DNA of 64,000 nucleotides from JBKPNX01 sp046732855 (GCA_046732855.1 JBKPNX010000042.1:1-64000), one strand, 5' to 3'. Counted from the first letter of the stretch, positions 47,080-56,145 are shown. The notes: a model not told the origin generated them from the letters alone. Translations and numbers: made by a program.

Positions 47080-48783
47080 ATGAGAAGGTGGACAAGCGCA
47101 GCAGCGTTCGGGGTGCTGTTGCTGCCCGCAGTTGCGGCAGCATACACCCCGGTGACCGATGCCCGGCTGAAGAATCCGGAACCCGAGAACTGGTTGATGC
47201 TGCGCGGTAACTACCAGGGGTGGATGTACAGCCCGCTCAGCCAGATCAACACCAACAACGTCAAAAACTTGGTTCCGGTGTGGAGCTATGCGACCGGCGT
47301 CGATTCCGGCCACGAGGCCCCGCCAATCGTCAACGATGGCGTGATGTTCGTCGCCACCCCGTACGATCAGCTGCTCGCCCTCGACGCCAAGTCCGGCGAC
47401 CTTATCTGGCAGTATAAGCGAGAGCTGCCCGAGGGCTTCGGCGCGCTGCACAACACCAAGCGCGGCGTCGCCCTGCACGGCGACAAGGTGTACATGACCG
47501 GTCAGGACGCCGTGCTGATCGCGCTCGACGCCAAGACCGGCGAGGTCGCCTGGGAAAGCGAGCCCGTCGCAGACTGGCAACAGGGCTACTACATGACCAT
47601 GGCGCCGCTGATCGTGAACGGCAAGGTCATGGTCGGGGTGTCCGGCGGCGAGTTCGGCGTGCGCGGTTTCATCGCGGCGTACGATGGCGAGAGCGGCAAG
47701 CAGGTGTGGAAGACCTACACCGTACCCGGTCCGGGCGAGCCCGGGCACGACACCTGGCAGGGTGACACCTGGCAGAAGGGCGGCGCCTCGGTGTGGCAGA
47801 CCGGCACCTATGATCCCGAGAGCAACACCGCCTTCTGGGGCACCGGCAACGGCTCGCCCTGGTTCGGTGATCAGCGTCCCGGTGATAACCTCTACACTTC
47901 GTCGACTATCGCGATCGACCCGGACACCGGCAAGATCAAGGGGCACTTCCAGTACCACTGGAACGACTCCTGGGACTGGGACGAGATGAACGCGCCGATG
48001 GTGGTCGATTACGAGAAGGACGGTCAGGCGGTGAAGGGCTTGGTCAAGCCGTCGCGTAACGGCTACCTATACTGGCTCGAGCGCTCCGCCGATGGGCCGA
48101 TCGGCTTCGTCAATGCGACCAACTACGTCAAGCAGGACGTGTTCGCGAGCATCGATGCCAAGACCGGCCGGCCGACCTACAATGACGACCACAAGCCCGG
48201 CACGGGCAAGTACGCCGAGTTCTGCCCGTCGCTGTGGGGCGGCAAGGACTGGCCGTACGAGGCCTACAACCCGCACACCGGCATGGTCTACATCCCGGCC
48301 AACGACAACCACTGCGGCTCGCTCGAGGGCAAGGTCCAGGAGTACGTCGCCGGCCAGTGGTGGACGGGCGTCGACATTCCGGACATCGGCTTCACGGTCG
48401 ACAAGAACGCCAAGTCTTACGGCGAGATTCAGGCGTGGGACGTCAACACCGGCAAAAAGGAATGGACCCACCTCTATCCGGTGATGAACTGGGGCTCGCT
48501 CCTGACCACGGGCGGCGGCCTGGTGTTCAACGGGGGCACCAACGACCGCATGTTCCGGGCGTTTGACGCGCGCACCGGGGAGCAGCTGTGGCAGTTCAAG
48601 ACCAACTCGGGCATCATGGCGCCGCCGGTCTCGTTTGAGGTCGACGGCACCCAATACATCGCCGTGCAGTCCGGCTGGGGCGTCGATCCGGCCTTCCAGC
48701 AGGGCCTGATCAACGACATCCTCGGCACCGACCTGGTGGTGCCGCAGGGCGGCGTGGTCTGGGTGTTCGCCTTGAGTCAGTAG
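47080..48783 (+). CDS. PQQ-dependent methanol/ethanol-type dehydrogenase, lanthanide-type motif
   Basis: A 567-residue periplasmic quinoprotein with a signal peptide (to about AAA22). Eight-bladed propeller W-motifs recur. Metal and PQQ residues include E191 (GGEFGVRG), N257 (GTGNGSPW) and catalytic D299 in SWDWDEMN. D301, two residues after, is the extra Asp seen in lanthanide-dependent XoxF/PedH types, where calcium enzymes have Ala or similar. The vicinal Cys-Cys pair of MxaF/XoxF is absent (TKRGVALHG instead). It would oxidise a primary alcohol or aldehyde. ATG 47080 has GGGGAG 7 bases upstream. No cytochrome or pqq genes are in the window. Confidence 0.93.
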   Translation: MRRWTSAAAFGVLLLPAVAAAYTPVTDARLKNPEPENWLMLRGNYQGWMYSPLSQINTNNVKNLVPVWSYATGVDSGHEAPPIVNDGVMFVATPYDQLLALDAKSGDLIWQYKRELPEGFGALHNTKRGVALHGDKVYMTGQDAVLIALDAKTGEVAWESEPVADWQQGYYMTMAPLIVNGKVMVGVSGGEFGVRGFIAAYDGESGKQVWKTYTVPGPGEPGHDTWQGDTWQKGGASVWQTGTYDPESNTAFWGTGNGSPWFGDQRPGDNLYTSSTIAIDPDTGKIKGHFQYHWNDSWDWDEMNAPMVVDYEKDGQAVKGLVKPSRNGYLYWLERSADGPIGFVNATNYVKQDVFASIDAKTGRPTYNDDHKPGTGKYAEFCPSLWGGKDWPYEAYNPHTGMVYIPANDNHCGSLEGKVQEYVAGQWWTGVDIPDIGFTVDKNAKSYGEIQAWDVNTGKKEWTHLYPVMNWGSLLTTGGGLVFNGGTNDRMFRAFDARTGEQLWQFKTNSGIMAPPVSFEVDGTQYIAVQSGWGVDPAFQQGLINDILGTDLVVPQGGVVWVFALSQ

Positions 48784-48939
48784 CTAAGTCACGGCTCCGC
48801 TCGGGTGAGCAATCTCCCGGCGGAGCGCGAAGACGCGGGTCAGTCGCTGCGCGTGCGGCTGACCCCTTTTTCTGAGGAGCTGCGGCGCGCGGCGAACCGA
48901 ATGAGAAGCGACCAATCCGACAGCTTTGAGGAGCCTGCC

Positions 48940-49365
48940 ATGCTTCGTCCCATCCTCGCAGCTCTTGGCCTGGCGGCGCTGATCGGCATCGCGCCAGTCC
49001 ACCCGAGCCTTGCCGACGCCCGAGTGCCGTTCACGCTCGACATCGAGAACGCGACTGCCAAGGTGGGCGAGCCGGCCGTCGTGCGCGCGACGGTCATCCC
49101 GCCGGACGGGATGAAGCTGACCAGCGTCTATCGCCACCGCATCATGGATCTGACCGTGCTCGACAATCACGGCGTGAAGTTCGACGACGAGGTGGTAATG
49201 GGCAAGATTCAGCCGGACGGCCACCTGGTGTTCGAGGTCGGGGTCACCCCGACCGAGCCGGGCCCGCACGCGATCAACGGCGTGATCCGCGTCAGTTTCA
49301 TCAACGGCAACAAGGCGGAATCCAAGAGCATTCCGCTGATCGCCCGGGTCACCGGCACCGAGTGA
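48940..49365 (+). CDS. Small secreted protein after the PQQ dehydrogenase
   Basis: A 141-residue protein with a signal peptide (MLRPILAALGLAALIGIA, cleaved near SLADA). The mature part is beta-rich, with RVPFTLDIENATAKVGEPAV, TSVYRHRIMDLTVLDN and GVTPTEPGPHAING, resembling an Ig-like or metal-chaperone-type domain, but I cannot name a family. ATG 48940 is preceded by GAGGAG at 7 bases. It probably accompanies the dehydrogenase on the same transcript, 156 bp downstream. Confidence 0.7.
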   Translation: MLRPILAALGLAALIGIAPVHPSLADARVPFTLDIENATAKVGEPAVVRATVIPPDGMKLTSVYRHRIMDLTVLDNHGVKFDDEVVMGKIQPDGHLVFEVGVTPTEPGPHAINGVIRVSFINGNKAESKSIPLIARVTGTE

Positions 49366-49385
49366 GGCCGGCCGCGGCGCCCGGA

Positions 49386-50777
49386 TCAGCCCTTCAGGGC
49401 GGCGTTGACCTCCTCGGCGTAGGCCGCGAGTTCTTCCTTGACCGGGGCGCCCTGCAGCATCTTCTGGCCGTGCGGCGCCAACAGGTTGTACTGGATGTCG
49501 ACCGAGCGCGGGTGGTTGCTCCAGACCCCCGACTTGTCGTCGATCATCTTGGTCGCCGCCTCGGCGTAGCGATCGGGCGCGCCCATCAGCTCGGGCCACA
49601 CATCCCTGCGCGCACACAGGCCGGCGGTCTTGGCGTAGGCCGCCTGGTTCTCCGGCAGGAACCATTCCTTGATCAGCTCCCAGGCGGCCTGCTGCTTGAT
49701 CTCCGCATCGTCGCCCTCCTGGCGCACGATCTCGAAGGTGGCGAACGACAGGAAGGTCTGGGAGCCCGAGGTGCCACCGCTGATCGGAAAGTGCGGTCCC
49801 CACATGATGGTGCCGTCCGCCATCTGGTCGGGAATCTTGTCGAGCAGGGTGCCGCGATTGAGGATGTCGGCGTGCACGATGCTCTTCTGGCCGCGGATCA
49901 GCTGCTCAACCGCCTCCTCATCGGTGCTCTGCGGCGTATTCGGCGAGCTCAGTTTGTACTTCTGGAAGACGTCCACGTAGAACTGGACGCCGCGATTCCA
50001 GGCGTCGGTGGTGGCGTTGCTCTGGCTCCAGTCTTCGGTGATGAAATTGCTGTCGTCGAGGCTGAGCGAGCGGATCCAGCCGTTCAGCTGGGTGTCGCCG
50101 AAATCCCAGATCTTGCCGTACACTTCGGTCGGATACTGGATGCCGGCCTTGCTCTGGAGCTCCTTGCACAGCTCGACGAAGTGATCGGTGTCCCGGATCG
50201 GGAAAATCTGCGCGAAATCGATGCCGGCTCTCTCGAAATGGTCGCGCCGCACGATGTAGGGCGCCTGCGGGATCAACGCGAACGGCAGGTCATAGATCGA
50301 TTTGGCGTCGGCAAAACCGCGGTTCTGCCGCTCGACCAGCGGCAGCAGCCATTGGACGTTGCTGCGCGCGCCCTCGTCCCACGCGCTGTCGATGAACTCG
50401 TTCATCGGGTAGAGGAACTCGCGCAGCTGCCCGGTCCAACGGTCGGTCGCATCGAACACGACCGGCTTCACGCCGCCCTGAAAGTTGGTGCGATATTTGG
50501 GCCCGATGATGTCGCCGTAGGTGTTCCAGGTGGTGTTGACCGTGGCACCGGTCTTCTGCTCGAACGCCTTGACGATCGTCTCAGACAGCTGGCGCACAAG
50601 CTTGTTCTGCACGCCGATCATGTTCCAGTAATCGATCTCGATCCCGCTCAGGTCGGTCTTGGGCTGGGCGTAGACAAGCTCCGGCGTCAGCGAGGTGGTG
50701 ATGCCGAGCGCGCCGAGTGCCGTGGTCATGCGCAGGAAGTCGCGGCGGCGGTACGGTCCGGTGAACTCTCGAGCCAT
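49386..50777 (-). CDS. Tat-exported extracellular solute-binding protein
   Basis: A 463-residue family 1 (sugar/polyol-type) binding protein. A twin-arginine leader, PYRRRDFLRMTTALGALG, ends near YAQ. The mature start is KTDLSGIEIDYWNMIGVQN. QGGVKPVVFDATDRWTGQLR and TVEL-type contacts follow; DEEAVEQLIRGQKSIVHADI and QAAWELIKEWFLPENQAAYA are conserved. Tat export of a binding protein implies folding before export. No permease or ATPase genes are adjacent. It is convergent with the secreted 141-residue protein. ATG 50777 has GGGAGG 7 bases upstream. Confidence 0.9.
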   Translation of the reverse strand: MAREFTGPYRRRDFLRMTTALGALGITTSLTPELVYAQPKTDLSGIEIDYWNMIGVQNKLVRQLSETIVKAFEQKTGATVNTTWNTYGDIIGPKYRTNFQGGVKPVVFDATDRWTGQLREFLYPMNEFIDSAWDEGARSNVQWLLPLVERQNRGFADAKSIYDLPFALIPQAPYIVRRDHFERAGIDFAQIFPIRDTDHFVELCKELQSKAGIQYPTEVYGKIWDFGDTQLNGWIRSLSLDDSNFITEDWSQSNATTDAWNRGVQFYVDVFQKYKLSSPNTPQSTDEEAVEQLIRGQKSIVHADILNRGTLLDKIPDQMADGTIMWGPHFPISGGTSGSQTFLSFATFEIVRQEGDDAEIKQQAAWELIKEWFLPENQAAYAKTAGLCARRDVWPELMGAPDRYAEAATKMIDDKSGVWSNHPRSVDIQYNLLAPHGQKMLQGAPVKEELAAYAEEVNAALKG

Positions 50778-51145
50778 GATCTTGCCTCCCCGGTGATCGC
50801 GGGCTTCGTTCCTGTTCCACTACAGCAAGAATGCTGGCGGGGAAAGCAGCCGCTGCCCGTCGCCGGCGCACCCCCGAGCAGGCCCTGGTATGTTCGCGCC
50901 GCGTCTCATTTGCCATCTGCGGCCGATCGTCCGAAGGCGAGTCCCGAAACCGCTTACACCGGCAAGCGCCTCAAGCCCGCCTCTTGCTTGCCTTGTGCGC
51001 GGAGCTGTATCGGGGTCGCGACACCACCGCGGCGTTTGGACGACTGCCAAGTCGCGCGACTGGACCTGGCCCTGAGCCAGGGCGATGCTTCCGAGCCTCT
51101 GTCGCGGTGGCCCCGAGCAGCATGCGCCGGGTATAGTCCGGTGCA
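50778..51145. other. Intergenic region with divergent promoters (368 bp)
   Basis: Nothing coding is supported. It must hold promoters for the divergent solute-binding protein and AbrB-family genes; no recognisable -10/-35 pair or repeat was found by eye. Confidence 0.45.
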
Positions 51146-52312
51146 ATGGCCCGGTCGGCGACAATCGCGCATCGGATGCTTGGCCGCCTCGGTCGAATGC
51201 CGACCCTCGTTGCGCTTGGCGTCGGCGCGCTCGGGGCTGCAGGCTCCGCCGCGCTCGGCCTGCCCCTGCCGTGGCTGCTCGGCGCGCTGGCTGCGACCAC
51301 GGCGGCCAGCCTTACCGGGCTCCGCCTGCGCGTGCCCGAGCAGCTGCGCCGGCCGATGATCGCGGTGCTCGGAGCGATGCTCGGCACGACCTTCGCGCCC
51401 GAGCGGCTCGAGGGCGCGCTCAGCTGGCTGCCCAGCCTGGCGGCCCTGCCGGCGTACGTCGTGCTGGTCGGCGGTGTGATCTTTCTCTACTTGCGCATCT
51501 GCTCGGAGTTCGATCCGACCAGCGCATTCTTCGCCGCCACACCTGGCGGGCTCAGCGAGATGATCGCCTTGTCGGACCAGCTCGGCGGTGATCAGCGGCG
51601 CGTGTCGCTGGTCCACGGCGCGCGGCTCCTGTTCATCGTGTCGACGATACCGTTCATCGCCCGGGTGTTCGGCTATCAGCCCGCGCCGCGGCCCAGCAGC
51701 CTGGAGATCGGTTTCGACCTCGGCGATCTGGCGCTTCTCGCGGCGCTCAGCGGCTTGGGCTACCTGCTCGCCCGCCGCGTGCACCTGCCGGCAGCAACCT
51801 TCGTGGGGCCGTTGCTCGGCAGCGCCGCGGCCCATCTCGCGGGCTGGACCGAGACGGAACCGCCCTATGTCCTCATGGCGTGCGCGCAGCTCGTGCTCGG
51901 CAGCGCGATCGGCGCCCGCTTCACCGGCACCCCGCTCGCGCTGATCGGGCGCACGCTTCTCCTCGGCGCAGGTGCAACCGTGCTCATGCTGCTGATCACG
52001 CTGGCGTTCGGCGCGGCCCTGCATCCGCTGACCGGCTACTCGCTCACTTTGCTTCTGCTCGCCTTCATCCCGGGCGGGCTCACCGAGATGAGCCTGATCG
52101 CGCTCGCTATGGGCGTCGACCCGGCGTTCGTCGTCACTCACCACAGCGGGCGCGTATTTTTGGTCGTGCTGATCGCGCTGCCGGCGTTCGCCTGGCTGCA
52201 GCGCACTGGGCGGCTCGACCCCGTCGCGCCAGCGAGCCTGGGCGGGACCGACGCGCGGCTCGCGCCGGCAATGGACAAGGACCGGCGCGGTCCGCATCAT
52301 CGGCCGCCCTGA
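51146..52312 (+). CDS. AbrB-family (membrane) transporter-like protein
   Basis: A 388-residue membrane protein with about 9-10 hydrophobic segments in two related halves. The duplicated signature is FAATPGGLSEMIALS in the first half and FIPGGLTEMSLIALAMG in the second. LGAMLGTTFAPE and LGSAIGARF are also equivalent. The family (AbrB duplication membrane proteins) is often labelled ammonia monooxygenase; its transport role is unproven. ATG 51146 gives a natural N-terminus. It precedes the SIMPL gene on the same strand. Confidence 0.88.
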   Translation: MARSATIAHRMLGRLGRMPTLVALGVGALGAAGSAALGLPLPWLLGALAATTAASLTGLRLRVPEQLRRPMIAVLGAMLGTTFAPERLEGALSWLPSLAALPAYVVLVGGVIFLYLRICSEFDPTSAFFAATPGGLSEMIALSDQLGGDQRRVSLVHGARLLFIVSTIPFIARVFGYQPAPRPSSLEIGFDLGDLALLAALSGLGYLLARRVHLPAATFVGPLLGSAAAHLAGWTETEPPYVLMACAQLVLGSAIGARFTGTPLALIGRTLLLGAGATVLMLLITLAFGAALHPLTGYSLTLLLLAFIPGGLTEMSLIALAMGVDPAFVVTHHSGRVFLVVLIALPAFAWLQRTGRLDPVAPASLGGTDARLAPAMDKDRRGPHHRPP

Positions 52313-52336
52313 CGCGGTAGGACGAACCATTCAACC

Positions 52337-53089
52337 ATGCCGGACGCACCCGAACCACCGCGCAGCCGGCTGCCCGTTTGGGCCATGCTCGTTGGCGCCC
52401 TGATCCTGGGGCTCGGCCTGGCCGGCGCGGGCTTCCTGATCGGCCGCGGCTTCGAGCTTGGTCGCCGCGCCGATCGCTACGTCACGGTCAAAGGCTTGGC
52501 CGAGACCTTCGTCACGGCCGACCTCGCCGTCTGGCCGCTCCGCATCACCGCGACCGGCGAGGACCTCGCCCGCGTTCAGGAGCAGATCGACCGCGATCTG
52601 TCGACGGTCACCAAGTTCCTCACTGAGCAGGGAATCGAGCCGGACGCGATCCAGCCGCAGCGGGTCGAAGTCACCGACCTGCTCGCCCAGCCGTACCGGC
52701 CGGAGGGCATCGGCGCCAACCGGTTCATCCTAGCCCAGACGACCATCGTGCGCACGGGCCAGGTCGATCGCGTCGCCCGGCTCAACCAGCAGACCGGAGA
52801 GCTGGTCAAGCGCGGCGTGGTCCTGGCGGATACCGGCGGGCCGACCTACCTGTTCACGCGCCTCAACGAGATCAAGCCGGAGCTGCTGGCCGACGCGACA
52901 CGCAACGCGCGGCTCTCGGCCGAGCAGTTCGCTGCGGGCTCCGGCAGCTCGATCGCCGAGGTCCGACGCGCCTCGCAGGGCCTGTTCGAGATCCTGCCGC
53001 GTGATCCCGCGCCCGGGCTCATCGAGGCGAACCAGGTCGACAAGAAGATCCGCGTGGTCAGCACGATCGAGTACCGGCTGGCCGACTGA
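52337..53089 (+). CDS. SIMPL domain-containing protein
   Basis: A 250-residue protein with one N-terminal membrane anchor (WAMLVGALILGLGLAGAGFL) and a periplasmic SIMPL domain. Features are YVTVKGLAETFVTADLAVWP, ITATGEDLARVQEQIDRDL, PDAIQPQRVEVTDLLAQ, YLFTRLNEIKPELLADATRN and the C-terminal KIRVVSTIEYRL. SIMPL proteins are of uncertain role; homologues include the oxidative-stress protein YggE. 25 bp after the preceding gene. Confidence 0.9.
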   Translation: MPDAPEPPRSRLPVWAMLVGALILGLGLAGAGFLIGRGFELGRRADRYVTVKGLAETFVTADLAVWPLRITATGEDLARVQEQIDRDLSTVTKFLTEQGIEPDAIQPQRVEVTDLLAQPYRPEGIGANRFILAQTTIVRTGQVDRVARLNQQTGELVKRGVVLADTGGPTYLFTRLNEIKPELLADATRNARLSAEQFAAGSGSSIAEVRRASQGLFEILPRDPAPGLIEANQVDKKIRVVSTIEYRLAD

Positions 53090-53114
53090 CGGCCCCGCGA
53101 CGGCGGACCTCGTG

Positions 53115-53372
53115 CTACGATCGCCAGAACGGCTTGGAGCTCTCGGCCCAGACGTCCGCCCGGGTCAGTCCGATGTCGCGCAGCATCTGGTCGCTGAGCT
53201 CACTGAGCTGGCGGCGCTGGCGCGCCCGGTCGAACCAGCTCAGCCCCACCTCGGCGATCCGGCCCGCGCCCCGGCCGAATCGGCTGCGCGCATACCAGGC
53301 GAACGCCAGAGGAAGCGCCAGTACAGACTGCGCACGTGGCTCTATTGTGTGGGTACAATCTCGCGTATTCAT
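53115..53372 (-). CDS. DUF1127 domain-containing small protein
   Basis: An 85-residue protein. The C-terminal 45 residues are DUF1127 (FDRARQRRQLSELSDQMLRD followed by IGLTRADVW). The N-terminal part is basic. DUF1127 proteins are widespread in proteobacteria; some bind RNA or RNA-binding proteins in phosphate and arginine metabolism, but this one's role is unknown. ATG 53372 gives the family length. It is divergent from the MocR-type regulator, 78 bp away, across an inverted repeat. Confidence 0.86.
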   Translation of the reverse strand: MNTRDCTHTIEPRAQSVLALPLAFAWYARSRFGRGAGRIAEVGLSWFDRARQRRQLSELSDQMLRDIGLTRADVWAESSKPFWRS

Positions 53373-53413
53373 CGTTTGCACCCTTGCTGGAGAGCGACAA
53401 TGCGAAGGAGAAC

Positions 53414-53434
53414 TTGACTCAATGCGCGAGTCAA
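53414..53434. promoter_or_regulatory. Perfect 7-7-7 inverted repeat between DUF1127 and MocR genes
   Basis: TTGACTC (53414-53420) and GAGTCAA (53428-53434) form a perfect inverted repeat with a 7-base spacer, 16 bases before the regulator start. TTGACT on each strand also resembles a -35 hexamer. Probable operator for the adjacent GntR/MocR regulator. Confidence 0.6.
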
Positions 53435-53450
53435 TGACTTTATTGCCACC

Positions 53451-54842
53451 ATGACAATGTGGGCACCCGATCTCGCCGCCAGGCCAGGTCCGCGCTATCG
53501 CGCGCTCGTCGACGCGCTGTCCGAAGACGTCGCCGAGGGGCGTCTTCCGGAGGGCACGCGTCTGCCCCCGCAACGCGACCTCGCGTACCGCCTCGGCGTG
53601 ACCATCGGCACCGTCAGCCGCGCCTATGCGCTGGCCGCGGAACGAGGTCTGGTTGCCGGCGAGGTCGGGCGCGGCACCTTCGTCCGGCGCGCCGCCGCGC
53701 CAACCGGCCGCCCCAACCCGGTAAGCGACGGATCCGGGGACCTGATCAAGCTCACGGTCAACGGCCCCCCGGATCTGGGATACGGCGGGCTCATTGCGGA
53801 GCGCCTCGCCGAGATCGCGGCGCGCGTCGGGGCGACTGCGGATCTCTGGGCGTATACGCCCAAGCAGGGCTTTGCCGAGCATCGTGCGGCGGCCGCGGGC
53901 TGGATCGCCGGGGTCGGGGTCGAGGCGGCCCCGGAGCGCACGATCATCACCGGCGGCGCTCATCAGGCGATCGTGGTCGCGTTCGCGGCGCTCGCCCGGC
54001 CCGGTGACACCGTGCTGGCCGAGGCGCTCACCTATGCCGGCATCTGCCACGTCGCCGAGCGCTGCGGCATCCGCCTCCACGGTCTCGCCCTGGACGACGA
54101 GGGCGTGCTGCCGGACGCTCTCGATGCCGCTGCGCGGTCGGCCGGGGCGCGCCTGCTGATCGTCAATCCGACCGTGCACAACCCGACCACCGCCACCATG
54201 TCGCTGGCGCGCCGCGAGGCGATCGTGGCGCTGGCCCGCCGGCACGACCTGATCGTGGTCGAAGACGAGGTCTATGGCCGCCTGCCGGCCGAACGACCGC
54301 CGCCGATCGCCACGCTCGCCCCGGAGCGCACCCTGTACATCGGCAGCGCTGCCAAGAGCGTGGCGCCCGGGCTGCGCCTTGGCGTGCTGCACAGCCCCGA
54401 CCCTCTGTTCGAGCGCGTCGCCAACGCCCAGCACGATCTGTTCCTGACCTGCCCGCCGCTGATGGCCGAGTTGTTCACGCGCCTCGTAGCCGACGGCACC
54501 GCCGAGCGGCTGGCGGCGCGCCAGCGTCAGGAGGCTGCGGTACGCCAGCGGATCGCCGGCGAGGTACTCGGCGCGCGCGCCTACCGAGCGCAGCCGACCA
54601 GCTATCACCTGTGGCTGCCGCTACCCCCGCCCTGGCGCGCCACCGAGTTCATCGAGACGGTGCGCGAGCGGGGCGTCGCGATCGACCCGGCGACCGCGTT
54701 CGCCGTCGAGCGCGCGCACGCGCCGCATGCGGTGCGGGTGTCGCTCAGCGCCGCCGCGGGCCACGACCGGCTGCGCCGCGGCCTGCACATCCTGGCCGCG
54801 GCGCTGGATGCTATGCCGGCGCGGCGCCGGGAGGTGATCTGA
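53451..54842 (+). CDS. MocR/PdxR-type transcriptional regulator (GntR + aminotransferase)
   Basis: A 463-residue fusion. Residues about 10-80 are a winged helix of the GntR type (YRALVDALSEDVAEGRLPEG; GVTIGTVSRAYALAAERGLV). The rest is a fold-type I aminotransferase-like domain with GGAHQAIVVAFAALARPGDT and VVEDEVYGRLPAE. PLP Lys is in IGSAAKSVAPGLRLG. MocR regulators bind PLP and regulate vitamin B6, taurine, GABA or other metabolism; the target here is likely the DUF1127 gene and itself (inferred from the intervening repeat). Confidence 0.93.
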   Translation: MTMWAPDLAARPGPRYRALVDALSEDVAEGRLPEGTRLPPQRDLAYRLGVTIGTVSRAYALAAERGLVAGEVGRGTFVRRAAAPTGRPNPVSDGSGDLIKLTVNGPPDLGYGGLIAERLAEIAARVGATADLWAYTPKQGFAEHRAAAAGWIAGVGVEAAPERTIITGGAHQAIVVAFAALARPGDTVLAEALTYAGICHVAERCGIRLHGLALDDEGVLPDALDAAARSAGARLLIVNPTVHNPTTATMSLARREAIVALARRHDLIVVEDEVYGRLPAERPPPIATLAPERTLYIGSAAKSVAPGLRLGVLHSPDPLFERVANAQHDLFLTCPPLMAELFTRLVADGTAERLAARQRQEAAVRQRIAGEVLGARAYRAQPTSYHLWLPLPPPWRATEFIETVRERGVAIDPATAFAVERAHAPHAVRVSLSAAAGHDRLRRGLHILAAALDAMPARRREVI

Positions 54843-55125
54843 TCCGGGCCGCCAAGGGATCGGCTTGTAAGAAGACGGTGGAGCGCCGGCCGCACCTGGA
54901 GCCGGCCAGCCTCAACACAGGTCCACGACGAGCTTTCCGGTCCTGTCAGCACGCCGCGCGCGGGGCGTTCGCAAAGACCCGGGCAGCCGCCCAGCAGCCA
55001 TGCCGCCGCCAGCAGGGCCAAGTCGTTCCTTCGCCTCGGGCTTGTCCGCGACGCGGCGCGCAGATACCCACTAGGCGAGCAGCGAAGCCGGTTGTGGCTT
55101 GGTGACCCAGCATCGCCGGGGTGGC

Positions 55126-56145
55126 ATGACGACCCGAAGAACATTGCGCGCGGCGGGCAGCGCCGTTCTCGCTCTCCTGATCGCGGGCATGACCGGGTGG
55201 GCCGCGCTCGCGATCTACTATTCGGATCTTGCTGGTGAGCCGCTCCGGATCGGACTGGCCGCGGCATTCGCGCTGGGCACTCTAGGGGCGTTCCTGTTCC
55301 TGCCGAACCGGCGGCGGACGCTCTTCGGCTTCGGCGCCGCGTTCGCGATCGTGCTGCTGTGGTGGCTGTCGATCGAGCCGTCGAACGGGCGCGACTGGCA
55401 GCCCGAGGTGGCGGTGCTCCCCTATGCCACGCAGGACGGCGATCTGGTCACGCTGCATAACGTGCGCAACTTCGACTACCGCACCGAGCAGGACTTTGTG
55501 CCGCGCTACGACGATCGCACGTTCGATCTGCGCAAGCTGGACGAGGTCGACCTGATCGCGGTCTACTGGGCGGGCGATGCGATCGGGCACATCATGGTGA
55601 GCTTCGGCTTTGGGGGCGACCACGTCGCGTTCTCGATCGAGACGCGCAAGGAAAAGGGCGAGGCCTACTCCTCGATCGCCGGCTTCTTCAAACGGTACGA
55701 GCTGATCTACGTGGTCGGCGACGAGCGGGACCTGATCCGGGTGCGCAGCAATTACCGGCGGCCGGAGGAGCTGGTCTACCTGTACCGGACGCGCGCGCGA
55801 CCCGAAAGCGCCCGGCGCCTGTTCCTGGAGTACGTCGACAAGATCAACCGGCTGAAGGACCAGCCGGAGTTCTACAACACGCTCACGACCAACTGCACGA
55901 CCGACGTCTGGTATCTGGTGCGGGCGCTTTCGGGCCAGCTTCCACTCGACTGGCGGGTGCTGCTGAGCGGCTACTTTCCTGAGTACGCCTATGATCTCGG
56001 CAGCCTGGACACGAGCATGCCGTTTGCGGAGCTGAAGGCGCGAAGCCTGATCAACGACCAGGCACACGCCGCCGACCAGGCCTCGGATTTTTCCGCGCGC
56101 ATCCGCGCCGGCCTGCCGCAGCCGCCGATCCGATCCGGACCTTGA
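55126..56145 (+). CDS. DUF4105 domain-containing membrane protein
   Basis: A 339-residue protein. Two or three N-terminal membrane segments (LIAGMTGWAALAIYYSDL; GLAAAFALGTLGAFLFL; FGAAFAIVLLWWLSIEPSN) precede the DUF4105 domain (about 90-310): VTLHNVRNFDYRTEQDFVPR, GHIMVSFGFGGDHVAFSIET, RKEKGEAYSSIAGFFKRYEL and YNTLTTNCTTDVWYLVR. The conserved His and Cys suggest a catalytic or lipid-related role, not established. ATG 55126 is preferred to a TTG at 55099. Confidence 0.87.
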   Translation: MTTRRTLRAAGSAVLALLIAGMTGWAALAIYYSDLAGEPLRIGLAAAFALGTLGAFLFLPNRRRTLFGFGAAFAIVLLWWLSIEPSNGRDWQPEVAVLPYATQDGDLVTLHNVRNFDYRTEQDFVPRYDDRTFDLRKLDEVDLIAVYWAGDAIGHIMVSFGFGGDHVAFSIETRKEKGEAYSSIAGFFKRYELIYVVGDERDLIRVRSNYRRPEELVYLYRTRARPESARRLFLEYVDKINRLKDQPEFYNTLTTNCTTDVWYLVRALSGQLPLDWRVLLSGYFPEYAYDLGSLDTSMPFAELKARSLINDQAHAADQASDFSARIRAGLPQPPIRSGP

